From assembly GCA_964245495.1 (NCBI GenBank), contig CAXTNC010000170.1:1-7133 (forward strand): a DNA stretch of 7,133 nucleotides, written 5' to 3'. The position numbers and the translations under genes were made by a program. Of the stretch, positions 1-6,007 are shown piece after piece (the first letter of the stretch is position 1; each line of letters starts with the position of its first letter). Origin of the DNA: LMUY01 sp964245495 (lineage in GTDB: Bacteria; Pseudomonadota; Alphaproteobacteria; Acetobacterales; Acetobacteraceae). Under the pieces are notes generated by a model. That model was not told where the DNA came from and did no database searches. It saw only the letters and a program-made list of their open reading frames with translations.

Positions 1-216
1 GTACAGTCCGCTACCGGGCAGCAGCGCGTGGATGTCCGGCACCCGGCCGGCCAGGCTGTTCTCGCACGGCAGCATGGCCAGCTCGGCGATGCCGGAGCGC
101 ACCGCGTCCATCGCGGCCTCGAACGTGTCGCAGGGCAGGGTGGGGCGGCCGGGCAGGGCGGCGCGGCAGGCAAGGTCCGAGTAGGCGCCAGGACGGCCCT
201 GGAACGAGACGGTCAC
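1..216 (-). CDS. pheA: Prephenate dehydratase, N-terminal part (cut by left edge)
   Basis: Prephenate dehydratase converts prephenate to phenylpyruvate in phenylalanine biosynthesis, in the cytoplasm. Only the first 72 codons are present, reading leftward from a GTG at 216-214. The visible protein opens VTVSFQGRPGAYSDLAC, the family's usual N-terminal strand and glycine turn. At residues 49-60 it has LPCENSLAGRV, matching the family's conserved P-x-E-N-S-x-x-G segment. The catalytic TRF motif and any C-terminal ACT domain would lie beyond the window. The GTG overlaps the kdsB stop (GTGA, 216-213), so the gene is probably translated by coupling to kdsB, with no separate promoter visible. The lack of an ATG makes it easy to miss. 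Identity rests on recognised motifs. It looks like the monofunctional dehydratase, because no chorismate mutase domain precedes it. Confidence 0.9.
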   Translation of the reverse strand, partial: MTVSFQGRPGAYSDLACRAALPGRPTLPCDTFEAAMDAVRSGIAELAMLPCENSLAGRVPDIHALLPGSGLY

Positions 217-941
217 GCGAGCAGCTCCCGGGCGCGCTGGAGGTCGGCCGGGGTGTCCACGCCGAACGGGCCGTGCGGCACCCGGGTGCAGGCGATCCGC
301 ATTCCCGCCTCCAGCGCCCGCAGCTGCTCCAGGCCCTCCCGGCGTTCCAAAAGGCTCGGCGGCAGCGCCACGAACCGGGCCAGGGCCGTGCGGCGGAAGG
401 CGTACAGGCCGATGTGGTGCCAAAGCGGGCCATCCCCGGACGGCACGGGCGCGCGGGAGAAGTACAGCGCGTTCGCCGCCGCCTGCCCGTCCGCGAAGGC
501 GCAGGCGGCTTTGACGAAGGACGGGTTGGCCGCCTCCTCCGCATCCGCGATGGGGGTGACAAGGGTGGCGATGTCCACCGCAGGGTCCGCCAGCGGGGCC
601 AGCACGGCCCGCAGCGCCGCCGGGTCCAAGGTGGGCGTGTCGCCCTGCACGTTCACCACGGCATCATGCCGCCCGTCCGGGTCCAGCAGGGACAGGGCGG
701 CGTGCACCCGGTCGGAGCCGGAGGGCAGCGCCGGGTCGGTGAGCACCGCGATGCCGCCGGCGTCCCGCACTGTCTCCGCGATGGCCGCCTCCGCGCAGGC
801 GACGGCCACGGGGCCGATCCCGGCGGCTTCGGCCTGGCGCAGCACGTGCACGATCATGGGCAGCCCGGCGATCAGCGCCAGCGGCTTGCCAGGCAGGCGG
901 GTGGAGGCCATGCGGGCGGGGATGATGACGATAGGGTTCAA
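213..941 (-). CDS. kdsB: 3-deoxy-manno-octulosonate cytidylyltransferase (CMP-KDO synthetase)
   Basis: KdsB activates KDO with CTP to give CMP-KDO for the lipopolysaccharide inner core, in the cytoplasm. The 242-residue protein is close to the usual family length of about 245-250. Residues 3-21 carry the nucleotide-binding signature IPARMASTRLPGKPL. NVQGD at 97-101 supplies a metal-binding Asp (D101). ALYFSRAPVP in the middle and GVDTPADLQRAR near the C-terminus (D229, second metal Asp) match E. coli KdsB. The open frame extends far upstream (to 1169), but family homology begins at NPIVIIPAR. The best start is therefore TTG at 941-939, with only a weak GAG as ribosome site; a GTG 11-12 codons earlier is an alternative. 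The usual NVQGDEP reads NVQGDTP here. The gene overlaps pheA by four bases downstream and is divergent from the plus-strand operon. Confidence 0.94.
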   Translation of the reverse strand: MNPIVIIPARMASTRLPGKPLALIAGLPMIVHVLRQAEAAGIGPVAVACAEAAIAETVRDAGGIAVLTDPALPSGSDRVHAALSLLDPDGRHDAVVNVQGDTPTLDPAALRAVLAPLADPAVDIATLVTPIADAEEAANPSFVKAACAFADGQAAANALYFSRAPVPSGDGPLWHHIGLYAFRRTALARFVALPPSLLERREGLEQLRALEAGMRIACTRVPHGPFGVDTPADLQRARELLA

Positions 942-956
942 CGGGTGCTCGGCGTG

Positions 957-985
957 TTGGCAAGGGTGGCGCACCAGCTTAGGTA
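957..985 (+). promoter_or_regulatory. Possible sigma-70-like promoter for the plus-strand operon (weak)
   Basis: TTGGCA at 957-962 matches five of six bases of a -35 box. With a 17-base spacer, the -10 position is TAGGTA (980-985), a poor match. It lies in the only non-coding gap of the window, upstream of the first plus-strand gene, and ends just before the palindrome at 986-1003. The placement is sensible but the -10 is weak, so this is a tentative call. Confidence 0.22.
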
Positions 986-1003
986 TGCGCCCGAACGGGC
1001 GCA
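986..1003. promoter_or_regulatory. Perfect 18-bp palindrome in the divergent intergenic region
   Basis: TGCGCCCGAACGGGCGCA has two exact 8-base complementary arms around a central AA. It sits between the divergent starts of kdsB (941) and the small secreted protein (1035), 32 bases upstream of the latter. As DNA it could be an operator for a dimeric regulator serving either promoter. As RNA on the plus strand it could form a 7-bp stem with a GAAC loop in the leader. No T-run follows, so it is not a typical terminator. The symmetry is seen directly; the role is inferred. Confidence 0.4.
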
Positions 1004-1020
1004 AACCGCGCTGCAATGAT

Positions 1021-1025
1021 GGGAG
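1021..1025 (+). promoter_or_regulatory. Ribosome binding site of the small secreted protein
   Basis: GGGAG lies nine bases before the ATG at 1035. It supports that start over the ATGs at 1016 and 1019, which are in another frame and have no such site. Confidence 0.55.
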
Positions 1026-1034
1026 TGCCGGTGC

Positions 1035-1316
1035 ATGGTGCGGATCTTGGGCGTGATGTTGGCCTTGGTGCCCGCGCTGGCGATGGCGCAGCAGCCGGGC
1101 GCCTCGCCGGGCACGCTGAAGTCCATGCCCGGCAGCACGCAGGGCGCCATGGGGCAGGGCGGCGCGCAAGGGCAGCAGGTGGGCCAGCCCTCCGCCAACG
1201 AGAACCAGTCCCAGATCCAGACCAACAACTCGCAGCAGCCTGGGAACGTGACCGTGCTGCCGCCAACGTCGGACTCGCAGCGGATGCCGAACCCGATGCC
1301 GGAGCTGTCCCGGTAG
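1035..1316 (+). CDS. Small secreted Gln/Gly/Pro-rich protein of unknown function
   Basis: This 93-residue protein matches no family I recognise. It begins with a clear Sec signal peptide: MVR, a hydrophobic core ILGVMLALVPALAMA, and a probable signal peptidase I cut after AMA at residue 18. There is no lipobox cysteine and no cysteine at all, so it should be a free periplasmic or exported protein of about 75 residues. The mature part is low in hydrophobics and rich in Gln (14 of 75), Gly (10), Pro, Ser and Asn, so it is probably disordered. Evidence that it is a real gene: a good ribosome site, GC-rich third positions right up to the TAG at 1314-1316, and a coherent signal peptide. It is the first gene of the plus-strand operon and abuts the phosphatase gene with no gap. 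Function is unknown. Confidence 0.72.
   Translation: MVRILGVMLALVPALAMAQQPGASPGTLKSMPGSTQGAMGQGGAQGQQVGQPSANENQSQIQTNNSQQPGNVTVLPPTSDSQRMPNPMPELSR
1301..1304 (+). promoter_or_regulatory. Ribosome-site-like GGAG before the phosphatase gene
   Basis: GGAG inside the end of the small upstream gene stands 8 bases before GTA (1313) and 11 bases before GTC (1316), the codons where the phosphatase frame becomes coding. It supports initiation near 1313-1316, although neither codon is a standard start. Confidence 0.35.
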
Positions 1317-2101
1317 TCTTCTACGCGGCCATCGCGGCGGCCGAGGCGGCGGCGGACGCGGCAGGGGAGGCCATCCGCCCCTGGTTCCGCGCCGGAGCGG
1401 CGGCGGAGCTGAAAGGCGACGACAGCCCCGTCACCGCCGCCGACCGGGAGGCGGAAGCGGCCATGCGCGCGGTGCTGGCGGCCCGCTTCCCGGACCACGC
1501 CATCCTGGGCGAGGAAGCCGGCGAGGACCGTGCGGGCGCGCGGTTCCGCTGGGTGCTGGACCCGATCGACGGCACCCGCGCCTTCATCACCGGGCGGCCC
1601 CAATTCGGCACGCTGGTGGCGCTGCTGGACGGCGACGCGCCCGTGCTTGGCCTGATCGACCAGCCCATCACCGGCGAGCGCTGGCTGGGCGTGCCCGGCC
1701 GGCCCACCCGGTTCCGCGGCGCATACGGCCGGGCCGGCTGCCGGCCCTGCGGGGGGCTGGCGCAGGCGGAGCTGAGCTGCACGTCCCCCGCGATCTTCCG
1801 CCCGTCCGAGGCGTCAAGGTGGCAGCGGCTGGCCGGGAGCGTGCGTCGGGTGTCCTGGGGCGGCGACTGCTACGCCTACGGGCTGCTGGCGCTGGGGCAG
1901 ATCGACGTGGTGGCGGAGGCGACGCTGAAGTTATGGGACTGGGCGGCGCTCGTTCCTATCGTGACGGGCGCCGGCGGCAGCATCACCGACTGGTCTGGCC
2001 ACCCCCTCCGCCCGGACGGCGACGGCACGGTGCTGGCGCTGGGCGACCCGGCGCTGCTGCCCGCCGCCTTGGCCGCCTTGGGAGAACCCTCATGCGCCTG
2101 A
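1316..2101 (+). CDS. Inositol monophosphatase-family phosphatase (HisN-like)
   Basis: This is a Mg-dependent phosphatase of the IMPase superfamily, probably acting on histidinol phosphate or inositol monophosphate in the cytoplasm. Counting from 1316 it has about 261 residues, normal for the family. The motifs are all present: GDDSPVTAAD (34-43), metal-binding GEE (E66, E67), LDPIDGT (81-87, with D82 and D85) and WDWAALVP near the C-terminus (D208). The fold therefore looks complete and active. The start is a problem. Coding character begins right at the stop of the upstream small gene, but the frame has no ATG, GTG, TTG or CTG there; the nearest in-frame candidates are GTA (1313) and GTC (1316). 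The same frame is open back to ATG 1016, but that stretch has the wrong base usage. Use 1316 as the edge of the conserved part, not a proven start. The end overlaps yejA by 10 bases. Motifs cannot separate the HisN, SuhB and CysQ roles; the gene resembles alphaproteobacterial HisN most. Confidence 0.85.
   Translation, partial: VFYAAIAAAEAAADAAGEAIRPWFRAGAAAELKGDDSPVTAADREAEAAMRAVLAARFPDHAILGEEAGEDRAGARFRWVLDPIDGTRAFITGRPQFGTLVALLDGDAPVLGLIDQPITGERWLGVPGRPTRFRGAYGRAGCRPCGGLAQAELSCTSPAIFRPSEASRWQRLAGSVRRVSWGGDCYAYGLLALGQIDVVAEATLKLWDWAALVPIVTGAGGSITDWSGHPLRPDGDGTVLALGDPALLPAALAALGEPSCA
2080..2085 (+). promoter_or_regulatory. Ribosome binding site of yejA
   Basis: GGGAGA inside the end of the phosphatase gene lies six bases before the ATG at 2092. 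It fixes the yejA start there, just ahead of the signal peptide, although the open frame extends back to 1819. Confidence 0.75.
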
Positions 2102-3900
2102 TCGCCCTGCTGGCCGCGTTGCTGGCCGCGGCACCCGCGATGGCCGAGCCGACCTACGGCCTTTCGCTGCTCGGCACGCTGCGGCTGCCGCCGGACTTCA
2201 CCCATTTCTCCGATGCCGATCCGGACGCGCCCAAGGGCGGCAGCGTGTCGCTGGCGGCGGTGGGCAGCTTCGACAGCCTCAACCCGTTCATCATCCGCGG
2301 CTCGCCCGCCAGCGGCGTGGGCCGGGTGTGGGACACCCTGATGGTGGACGACCCGGACGAGCCGCTGTCCACCGGCGCCTACGCCCACTTGGCGCAGTCG
2401 GTCGAGGTGGCCGCGGACCGCCGCTCCGTGACCTTCGTGCTGCGTCCGGAAGCGCATTTCAACGATGGCGCGCCCGTGCTGGCCTCGGACGTGGCGTGGT
2501 CGTTCAACACGCTGCGCGAGCAGGGCCAGCCGCTCTACCGCACCTACTGGGCCGACGTGGCGGACGTGCAGGCGGCGGATGCGCGCACGGTGACGTTCCA
2601 CTTCAAGACGGACAATAACCGCGAGCTGCCGCTGATCCTGGGGCAGTTGCCGGTGCTGCCGGAGCATTGGTGGAAGGGGCGGGACTTCGCAGCGCCGCTG
2701 ACCGACCCGCCGCTCGGCAGCGGCCCCTACCGGGTGGGCCGGGTCGAGTTCGGCAAGACCATCGAGTATCAGCGCGTGCCGGACTGGTGGGCCGCCAGCC
2801 TGCCGACCGGGCGCGGCCTGGACAACTTCGACACCATCCGCACCGAGTACTTCCGCGACCCCACGGTGGCGTTCGAGGCGTTCAAGGCGGGGCAGGTGGA
2901 CTTCCGGGTGGAGGGCATCGCCAAGAGCTGGGCCACCAGCTACGACTTCCCCGCCGTGCAGAAAGGGCTGGTGAAGCTGGAGTCGTTGCCCGAGCGGTTG
3001 CCGACCGGGATGCAGGCCTTCGCCATGAACACCCGCCGCCCCGTGTTCAGCGACATCCACGTCCGCCAGGCGATGGACGAGGTGTTCGACTTCCAGTGGA
3101 TGAACAAGAACCTGTTCTACGGCAGCTACACCCGCACCGAGAGCTACTTCAGCAGCAGCGAGTTCGCCTCCTCCGGCGTGCCAGGAGGCGCCGAGCTGGC
3201 GCTGCTGGAGCCGTACCGCGCCCAGTTGCCGCCCGAGCTGTTCACCACCCCCTTCGCCCTGCCGGTGACGGACGGCTCCGGCAACAACCGGGACGGGCTG
3301 CGCCGCGCCTTGGCGCTGCTGGAGCAGGCGGGCTGGACGGTGCATGACCGCAAGCTGGTCAACGCTGCCGGGCAGCAGATGAGCTTCGAGATCCTGCTGG
3401 ACCAGCCGGCGTTCGAGCGCGTAGGCCTGCCCTACGTGCAGTGGCTCGGCCGCCTCGGCATCGACGTGCGGCTGCGCACCGTGGACCCGGCGCAGTACGA
3501 GAAGCGCATGGACGACCTGGACTTCGACATGGCCGTGGCCAGCGTTCCCGAGACGGAGGCGCTGGGCAACGAGCAGGTGGACTACTGGACCTGCCGCAGC
3601 GCCGGCCTGCCCGGCACCCGCAACGTCGCCGGCGTGTGCAACCCCGTGGTGGATGCCATGGTGGCCAAGCTGCTGGAAGCCGGCGACCACGCCAGCCTGG
3701 TCACGGCCGCGCACGCGCTGGACCGTGCGCTGCTCTGGGGCTGGTACATGGTCCCGCAGTGGCACGCGCAGGAGCTGCACGTCGCCACCTGGAACCGCTT
3801 CGGCCATCCCAGCCAGCCGGTCCGCACCGGGCTGGACTTCGCCGCCTGGTGGGTGGACCCGGCGCTCGCCGCCGCCACGGACGCCGCGCGCGGCCGGTAA
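2092..3900 (+). CDS. yejA: Periplasmic oligopeptide-binding protein of the YejABEF importer
   Basis: This is the substrate-binding protein (extracellular solute-binding family 5, SBP_bac_5) that captures peptides in the periplasm and hands them to YejBE; in E. coli the system takes up microcin C. The 602-residue precursor has a signal peptide MRLIALLAALLAAAPAMA, probably cut after residue 18. The mature start, TYGLSLLGTLRLPPDFTHF followed by DPDAPKGG, is the YejA hallmark, and SFDSLNPFIIRG follows. Other family segments are LPVLPEHWW, GSGPYRV, and a late PGTRNVAGV-NPVVDAMV region. Length is typical. The start at 2092 is chosen for the signal peptide and the strong ribosome site. It overlaps the phosphatase gene by 10 bases, and its TAA shares one base with the yejB ATG. 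The only cysteines are C501 and C516, which may form a disulfide. Substrate range cannot be read from the sequence. Confidence 0.94.
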   Translation: MRLIALLAALLAAAPAMAEPTYGLSLLGTLRLPPDFTHFSDADPDAPKGGSVSLAAVGSFDSLNPFIIRGSPASGVGRVWDTLMVDDPDEPLSTGAYAHLAQSVEVAADRRSVTFVLRPEAHFNDGAPVLASDVAWSFNTLREQGQPLYRTYWADVADVQAADARTVTFHFKTDNNRELPLILGQLPVLPEHWWKGRDFAAPLTDPPLGSGPYRVGRVEFGKTIEYQRVPDWWAASLPTGRGLDNFDTIRTEYFRDPTVAFEAFKAGQVDFRVEGIAKSWATSYDFPAVQKGLVKLESLPERLPTGMQAFAMNTRRPVFSDIHVRQAMDEVFDFQWMNKNLFYGSYTRTESYFSSSEFASSGVPGGAELALLEPYRAQLPPELFTTPFALPVTDGSGNNRDGLRRALALLEQAGWTVHDRKLVNAAGQQMSFEILLDQPAFERVGLPYVQWLGRLGIDVRLRTVDPAQYEKRMDDLDFDMAVASVPETEALGNEQVDYWTCRSAGLPGTRNVAGVCNPVVDAMVAKLLEAGDHASLVTAAHALDRALLWGWYMVPQWHAQELHVATWNRFGHPSQPVRTGLDFAAWWVDPALAAATDAARGR

Positions 3901-4988
3901 TGGCAGCGTACCTGCTGCGCCGCCTGCTGCTGGTGCTGCCGACGCTGTTCGGCATCATCACCATCAACTTCGCCGTGGTGCAGCTGGCGCCAGGCGGCCC
4001 GGTGGAGCAAACGCTGGCCGATTTGCGCGGCCAGACCGACACGCTGAGCCGCGTGACCGGCAGCGGCTCGGACGCGATGCAGCCCGCCAGCGATCAAACG
4101 AGCGGCGGCAGCTACCGCGGCCGGCGCGGGCTGGACCCGCAGACGGTGGCGCAAATCCGCCACCAGTTCGGCTTCGACAAGCCGCCGCTCACCCGCTACG
4201 GGGAGATGATCGGCGCCTACCTGCGGTTCGACTTCGGCCGTTCCTTCTTCCGCGGCGACACGGTGCTGCACCTGGTGCTGCAACGCCTGCCGGTGAGCGT
4301 GTCGATCGGGCTGTGGTCCACCCTGCTGATCTACGCCGTGTCCATCCCGCTCGGCATCGCCAAGGCGGTGCGGGACGGCAGCCGGTTCGATGTCGCGACC
4401 TCGGCGGCGGTGCTGGTGGGGTACGCGGTGCCGGGCTTCCTGTTCGCCATCCTGCTGGTGGTGCTGTTCGCCGGCGGCTCGTTCGTGGCCTGGTTCCCGC
4501 TGCGCGGGCTGGCCAGCCAGGGCAGCGCCGCCTGGCCCTGGCCGCAGCGGGCCGCGGACTACGCCTGGCACATGGCGCTGCCCACGGTGGCGCTGGTCGC
4601 GGGCGGGTTCGCCAGCCTCACCATCCTGACCAAGAACTGCTTCATGGACGAGATCGGCAAGCAGTACGTGCTGACCGCGCGGGCGAAGGGCGCGGGCGAG
4701 GGCCGGGTGCTGTACGGCCACGTGTTCCGCAACGCCATGCTGCTGATCGTGGCCGGCTTCCCGGCGGCGTTCATCGGCATCCTGTTCTCCTCGGCGCTGC
4801 TGGTGGAGATCATCTTCTCCTTGGATGGGCTGGGGCTGCTGGGGTTCGACAGCGCGATCCGGCGGGACTACCCGGTGATGTTCGGCACGCTGTACCTGTT
4901 CACCCTGCTCGGGCTGGTGATGCAGATCGTCGGCGACATGATGTACACCCTGGTCGATCCGCGCATCGACTTCGAGCGGCGGGGATGA
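3900..4988 (+). CDS. yejB: ABC transporter permease YejB
   Basis: This is an inner-membrane permease of the peptide/microcin C importer, pairing with YejE to form the channel. The 362 residues closely match E. coli YejB in length and sequence. The N-terminus AYLLRRLLLVLPTLFGIITI is the first membrane helix, followed by APGGPVEQ and a hydrophilic periplasmic loop (about 40-85, with SYRGRRGLDP). The BPD_transp_1 core follows from about residue 130, with helices near 135-155, 168-192, 225-243, 280-305 and 327-347. The EAA-type cytoplasmic loop that contacts the ATPase is at 255-280 (QYVLTARAKG...HVFRNAM). It ends YTLVDPRIDFERRG, a YejB signature. ATG overlaps the yejA stop (TAATG) and there is no good ribosome site, so translation is likely coupled. 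The stop overlaps the yejE start (ATGA). Confidence 0.95.
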   Translation: MAAYLLRRLLLVLPTLFGIITINFAVVQLAPGGPVEQTLADLRGQTDTLSRVTGSGSDAMQPASDQTSGGSYRGRRGLDPQTVAQIRHQFGFDKPPLTRYGEMIGAYLRFDFGRSFFRGDTVLHLVLQRLPVSVSIGLWSTLLIYAVSIPLGIAKAVRDGSRFDVATSAAVLVGYAVPGFLFAILLVVLFAGGSFVAWFPLRGLASQGSAAWPWPQRAADYAWHMALPTVALVAGGFASLTILTKNCFMDEIGKQYVLTARAKGAGEGRVLYGHVFRNAMLLIVAGFPAAFIGILFSSALLVEIIFSLDGLGLLGFDSAIRRDYPVMFGTLYLFTLLGLVMQIVGDMMYTLVDPRIDFERRG

Positions 4989-6007
4989 CCCCGCTCAACC
5001 AGCGCCGCCTGGCCATCTTCCGCGGGCATCGCCGGGGCTGGTGGTCGCTGTGGATCTTCCTAACCCTGTTCGCCCTGTGCGCCGCGGCCGAGTTCGTCGC
5101 CAATGACCGCCCGCTGCTGGTCCGCTACGACGGCGCCTGGTTCGTCCCCGTGCTGCGCGACTACAGCGAGGATGCGTTCGGCCCCGACTTCCTGCCGCTG
5201 GAGGCCGACTACACCGACCCCGACCTCGCCAAAGCCATCAACGCGCGGGGCTGGATGCTGTGGCCCGCCGTGCCGTTCTCCTACGGCACCATCGTCAAGG
5301 GCCTGCCGTCCTCGCCGCCCACCCCGCCGTCCTGGCGCAACCTGCTGGGCACGGATGACCAGTCGCGCGACGTGCTGGCGCGGGTGATCTACGGCTTCCG
5401 CATCTCCGTGCTGTTCGGCTTCACCCTCACCATCGTCTCGTCGCTGGTCGGCATCGCCGCCGGGGCGGTGCAGGGGTTCTATGGCGGGCTGACGGACTTG
5501 CTGTTCCAGCGCTTCATCGAGGTCTGGTCGGGGATGCCGCAGCTGTTCATGCTCATCATCCTGGCCTCCGTCATCACGCCCACCTTCTGGGTGCTGCTGG
5601 CCTTCCTGCTGGCGTTCTCCTGGATGGGGCTGACCGGCGTGGTGCGGGCGGAGTTCCTGCGCGGCCGCAACCTGGACTACGTGCGCGCCGCCCGCGCCCT
5701 GGGCGTGGGCGATGCCGCCATCATGGCGCGGCACATCCTGCCCAACGCGCTGGTGGCGACGCTCACCTTCCTGCCGTTCATCCTGTCCGGCTCCGTCACC
5801 GTGCTGGCCAGCCTGGATTTCCTGGGCTTCGGCCTGCCGCCGGGCTCGCCCTCGCTGGGCGAGCTGGTCAACCAGGGCAAGAACAACCTGCAAGCGCCCT
5901 GGCTCGGCGTCACGGCGTTCGTGGTGCTGGGCGGCATCCTGGTGCTGCTGATCTTCATCGGCGAGGCGGTGCGCGACGCGTTCGACCCGCGCAAGCAGCC
6001 GCGGTGA
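4985..6007 (+). CDS. yejE: ABC transporter permease YejE
   Basis: This is the second inner-membrane permease of the importer. The 340 residues align along their whole length with E. coli YejE by eye. An arginine-rich cytoplasmic start (NQRRLAIFRGHRRGWWSLWI) leads into helix 1 (about 20-38). A long periplasmic segment follows, with NDRPLLVRYDGAWF (40-53). LLGTDDQSRDVLARVIYG (120-137) precedes the permease core, a standard feature of DppC/OppC-type subunits. The EAA loop is at 223-256 (ending RHILPNAL), and SLDFLGFGLPPGSPSLGELV follows at 276-295. The C-terminus GEAVRDAFDPRK is characteristic. ATG overlaps the yejB stop by four bases, and the stop overlaps the yejF GTG by four bases, so coupling is likely on both sides. 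Nothing looks damaged. Confidence 0.95.
   Translation: MTPLNQRRLAIFRGHRRGWWSLWIFLTLFALCAAAEFVANDRPLLVRYDGAWFVPVLRDYSEDAFGPDFLPLEADYTDPDLAKAINARGWMLWPAVPFSYGTIVKGLPSSPPTPPSWRNLLGTDDQSRDVLARVIYGFRISVLFGFTLTIVSSLVGIAAGAVQGFYGGLTDLLFQRFIEVWSGMPQLFMLIILASVITPTFWVLLAFLLAFSWMGLTGVVRAEFLRGRNLDYVRAARALGVGDAAIMARHILPNALVATLTFLPFILSGSVTVLASLDFLGFGLPPGSPSLGELVNQGKNNLQAPWLGVTAFVVLGGILVLLIFIGEAVRDAFDPRKQPR

Noticed and set aside
986..1003. Intrinsic terminator at the palindrome
   Set aside because: No T-run follows on either strand, and it is upstream of both divergent genes, not at a gene end.
942..1169. Extended N-terminus of KdsB upstream of the TTG
   Set aside because: The translated extension is His/Arg/Gly-rich with no homology to KdsB, and it overlaps the divergent small gene.
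1016..1315. N-terminal 100-residue extension of the phosphatase from ATG 1016
   Set aside because: Third positions in this frame are not GC-biased here, no family resemblance is seen, and the overlapping frame from 1035 has the correct bias and a signal peptide.
1300..1320. Programmed -1 frameshift joining the small secreted protein to the phosphatase
   Set aside because: There is no slippery heptamer (TGTCCCGGTAG has no X-XXY-YYZ pattern), and a signal peptide on a cytoplasmic phosphatase makes little sense.
1876..3807. A 643-codon open frame on the minus strand opposite yejA
   Set aside because: It lies wholly antisense to a clearly recognised yejA. Its composition (His, Arg, Gln, Val, Gly heavy) is typical of the antisense of a GC-rich gene, and it shows no motifs.
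3653..4984. Long plus-strand open frame running through yejB in another frame into yejE
   Set aside because: Its part before 4985 is a shadow frame, low in hydrophobic segments and rich in Arg/Ala/Gly. YejB in the correct frame is unmistakable, and the YejE start at 4985 is set by homology and the ATGA overlap.
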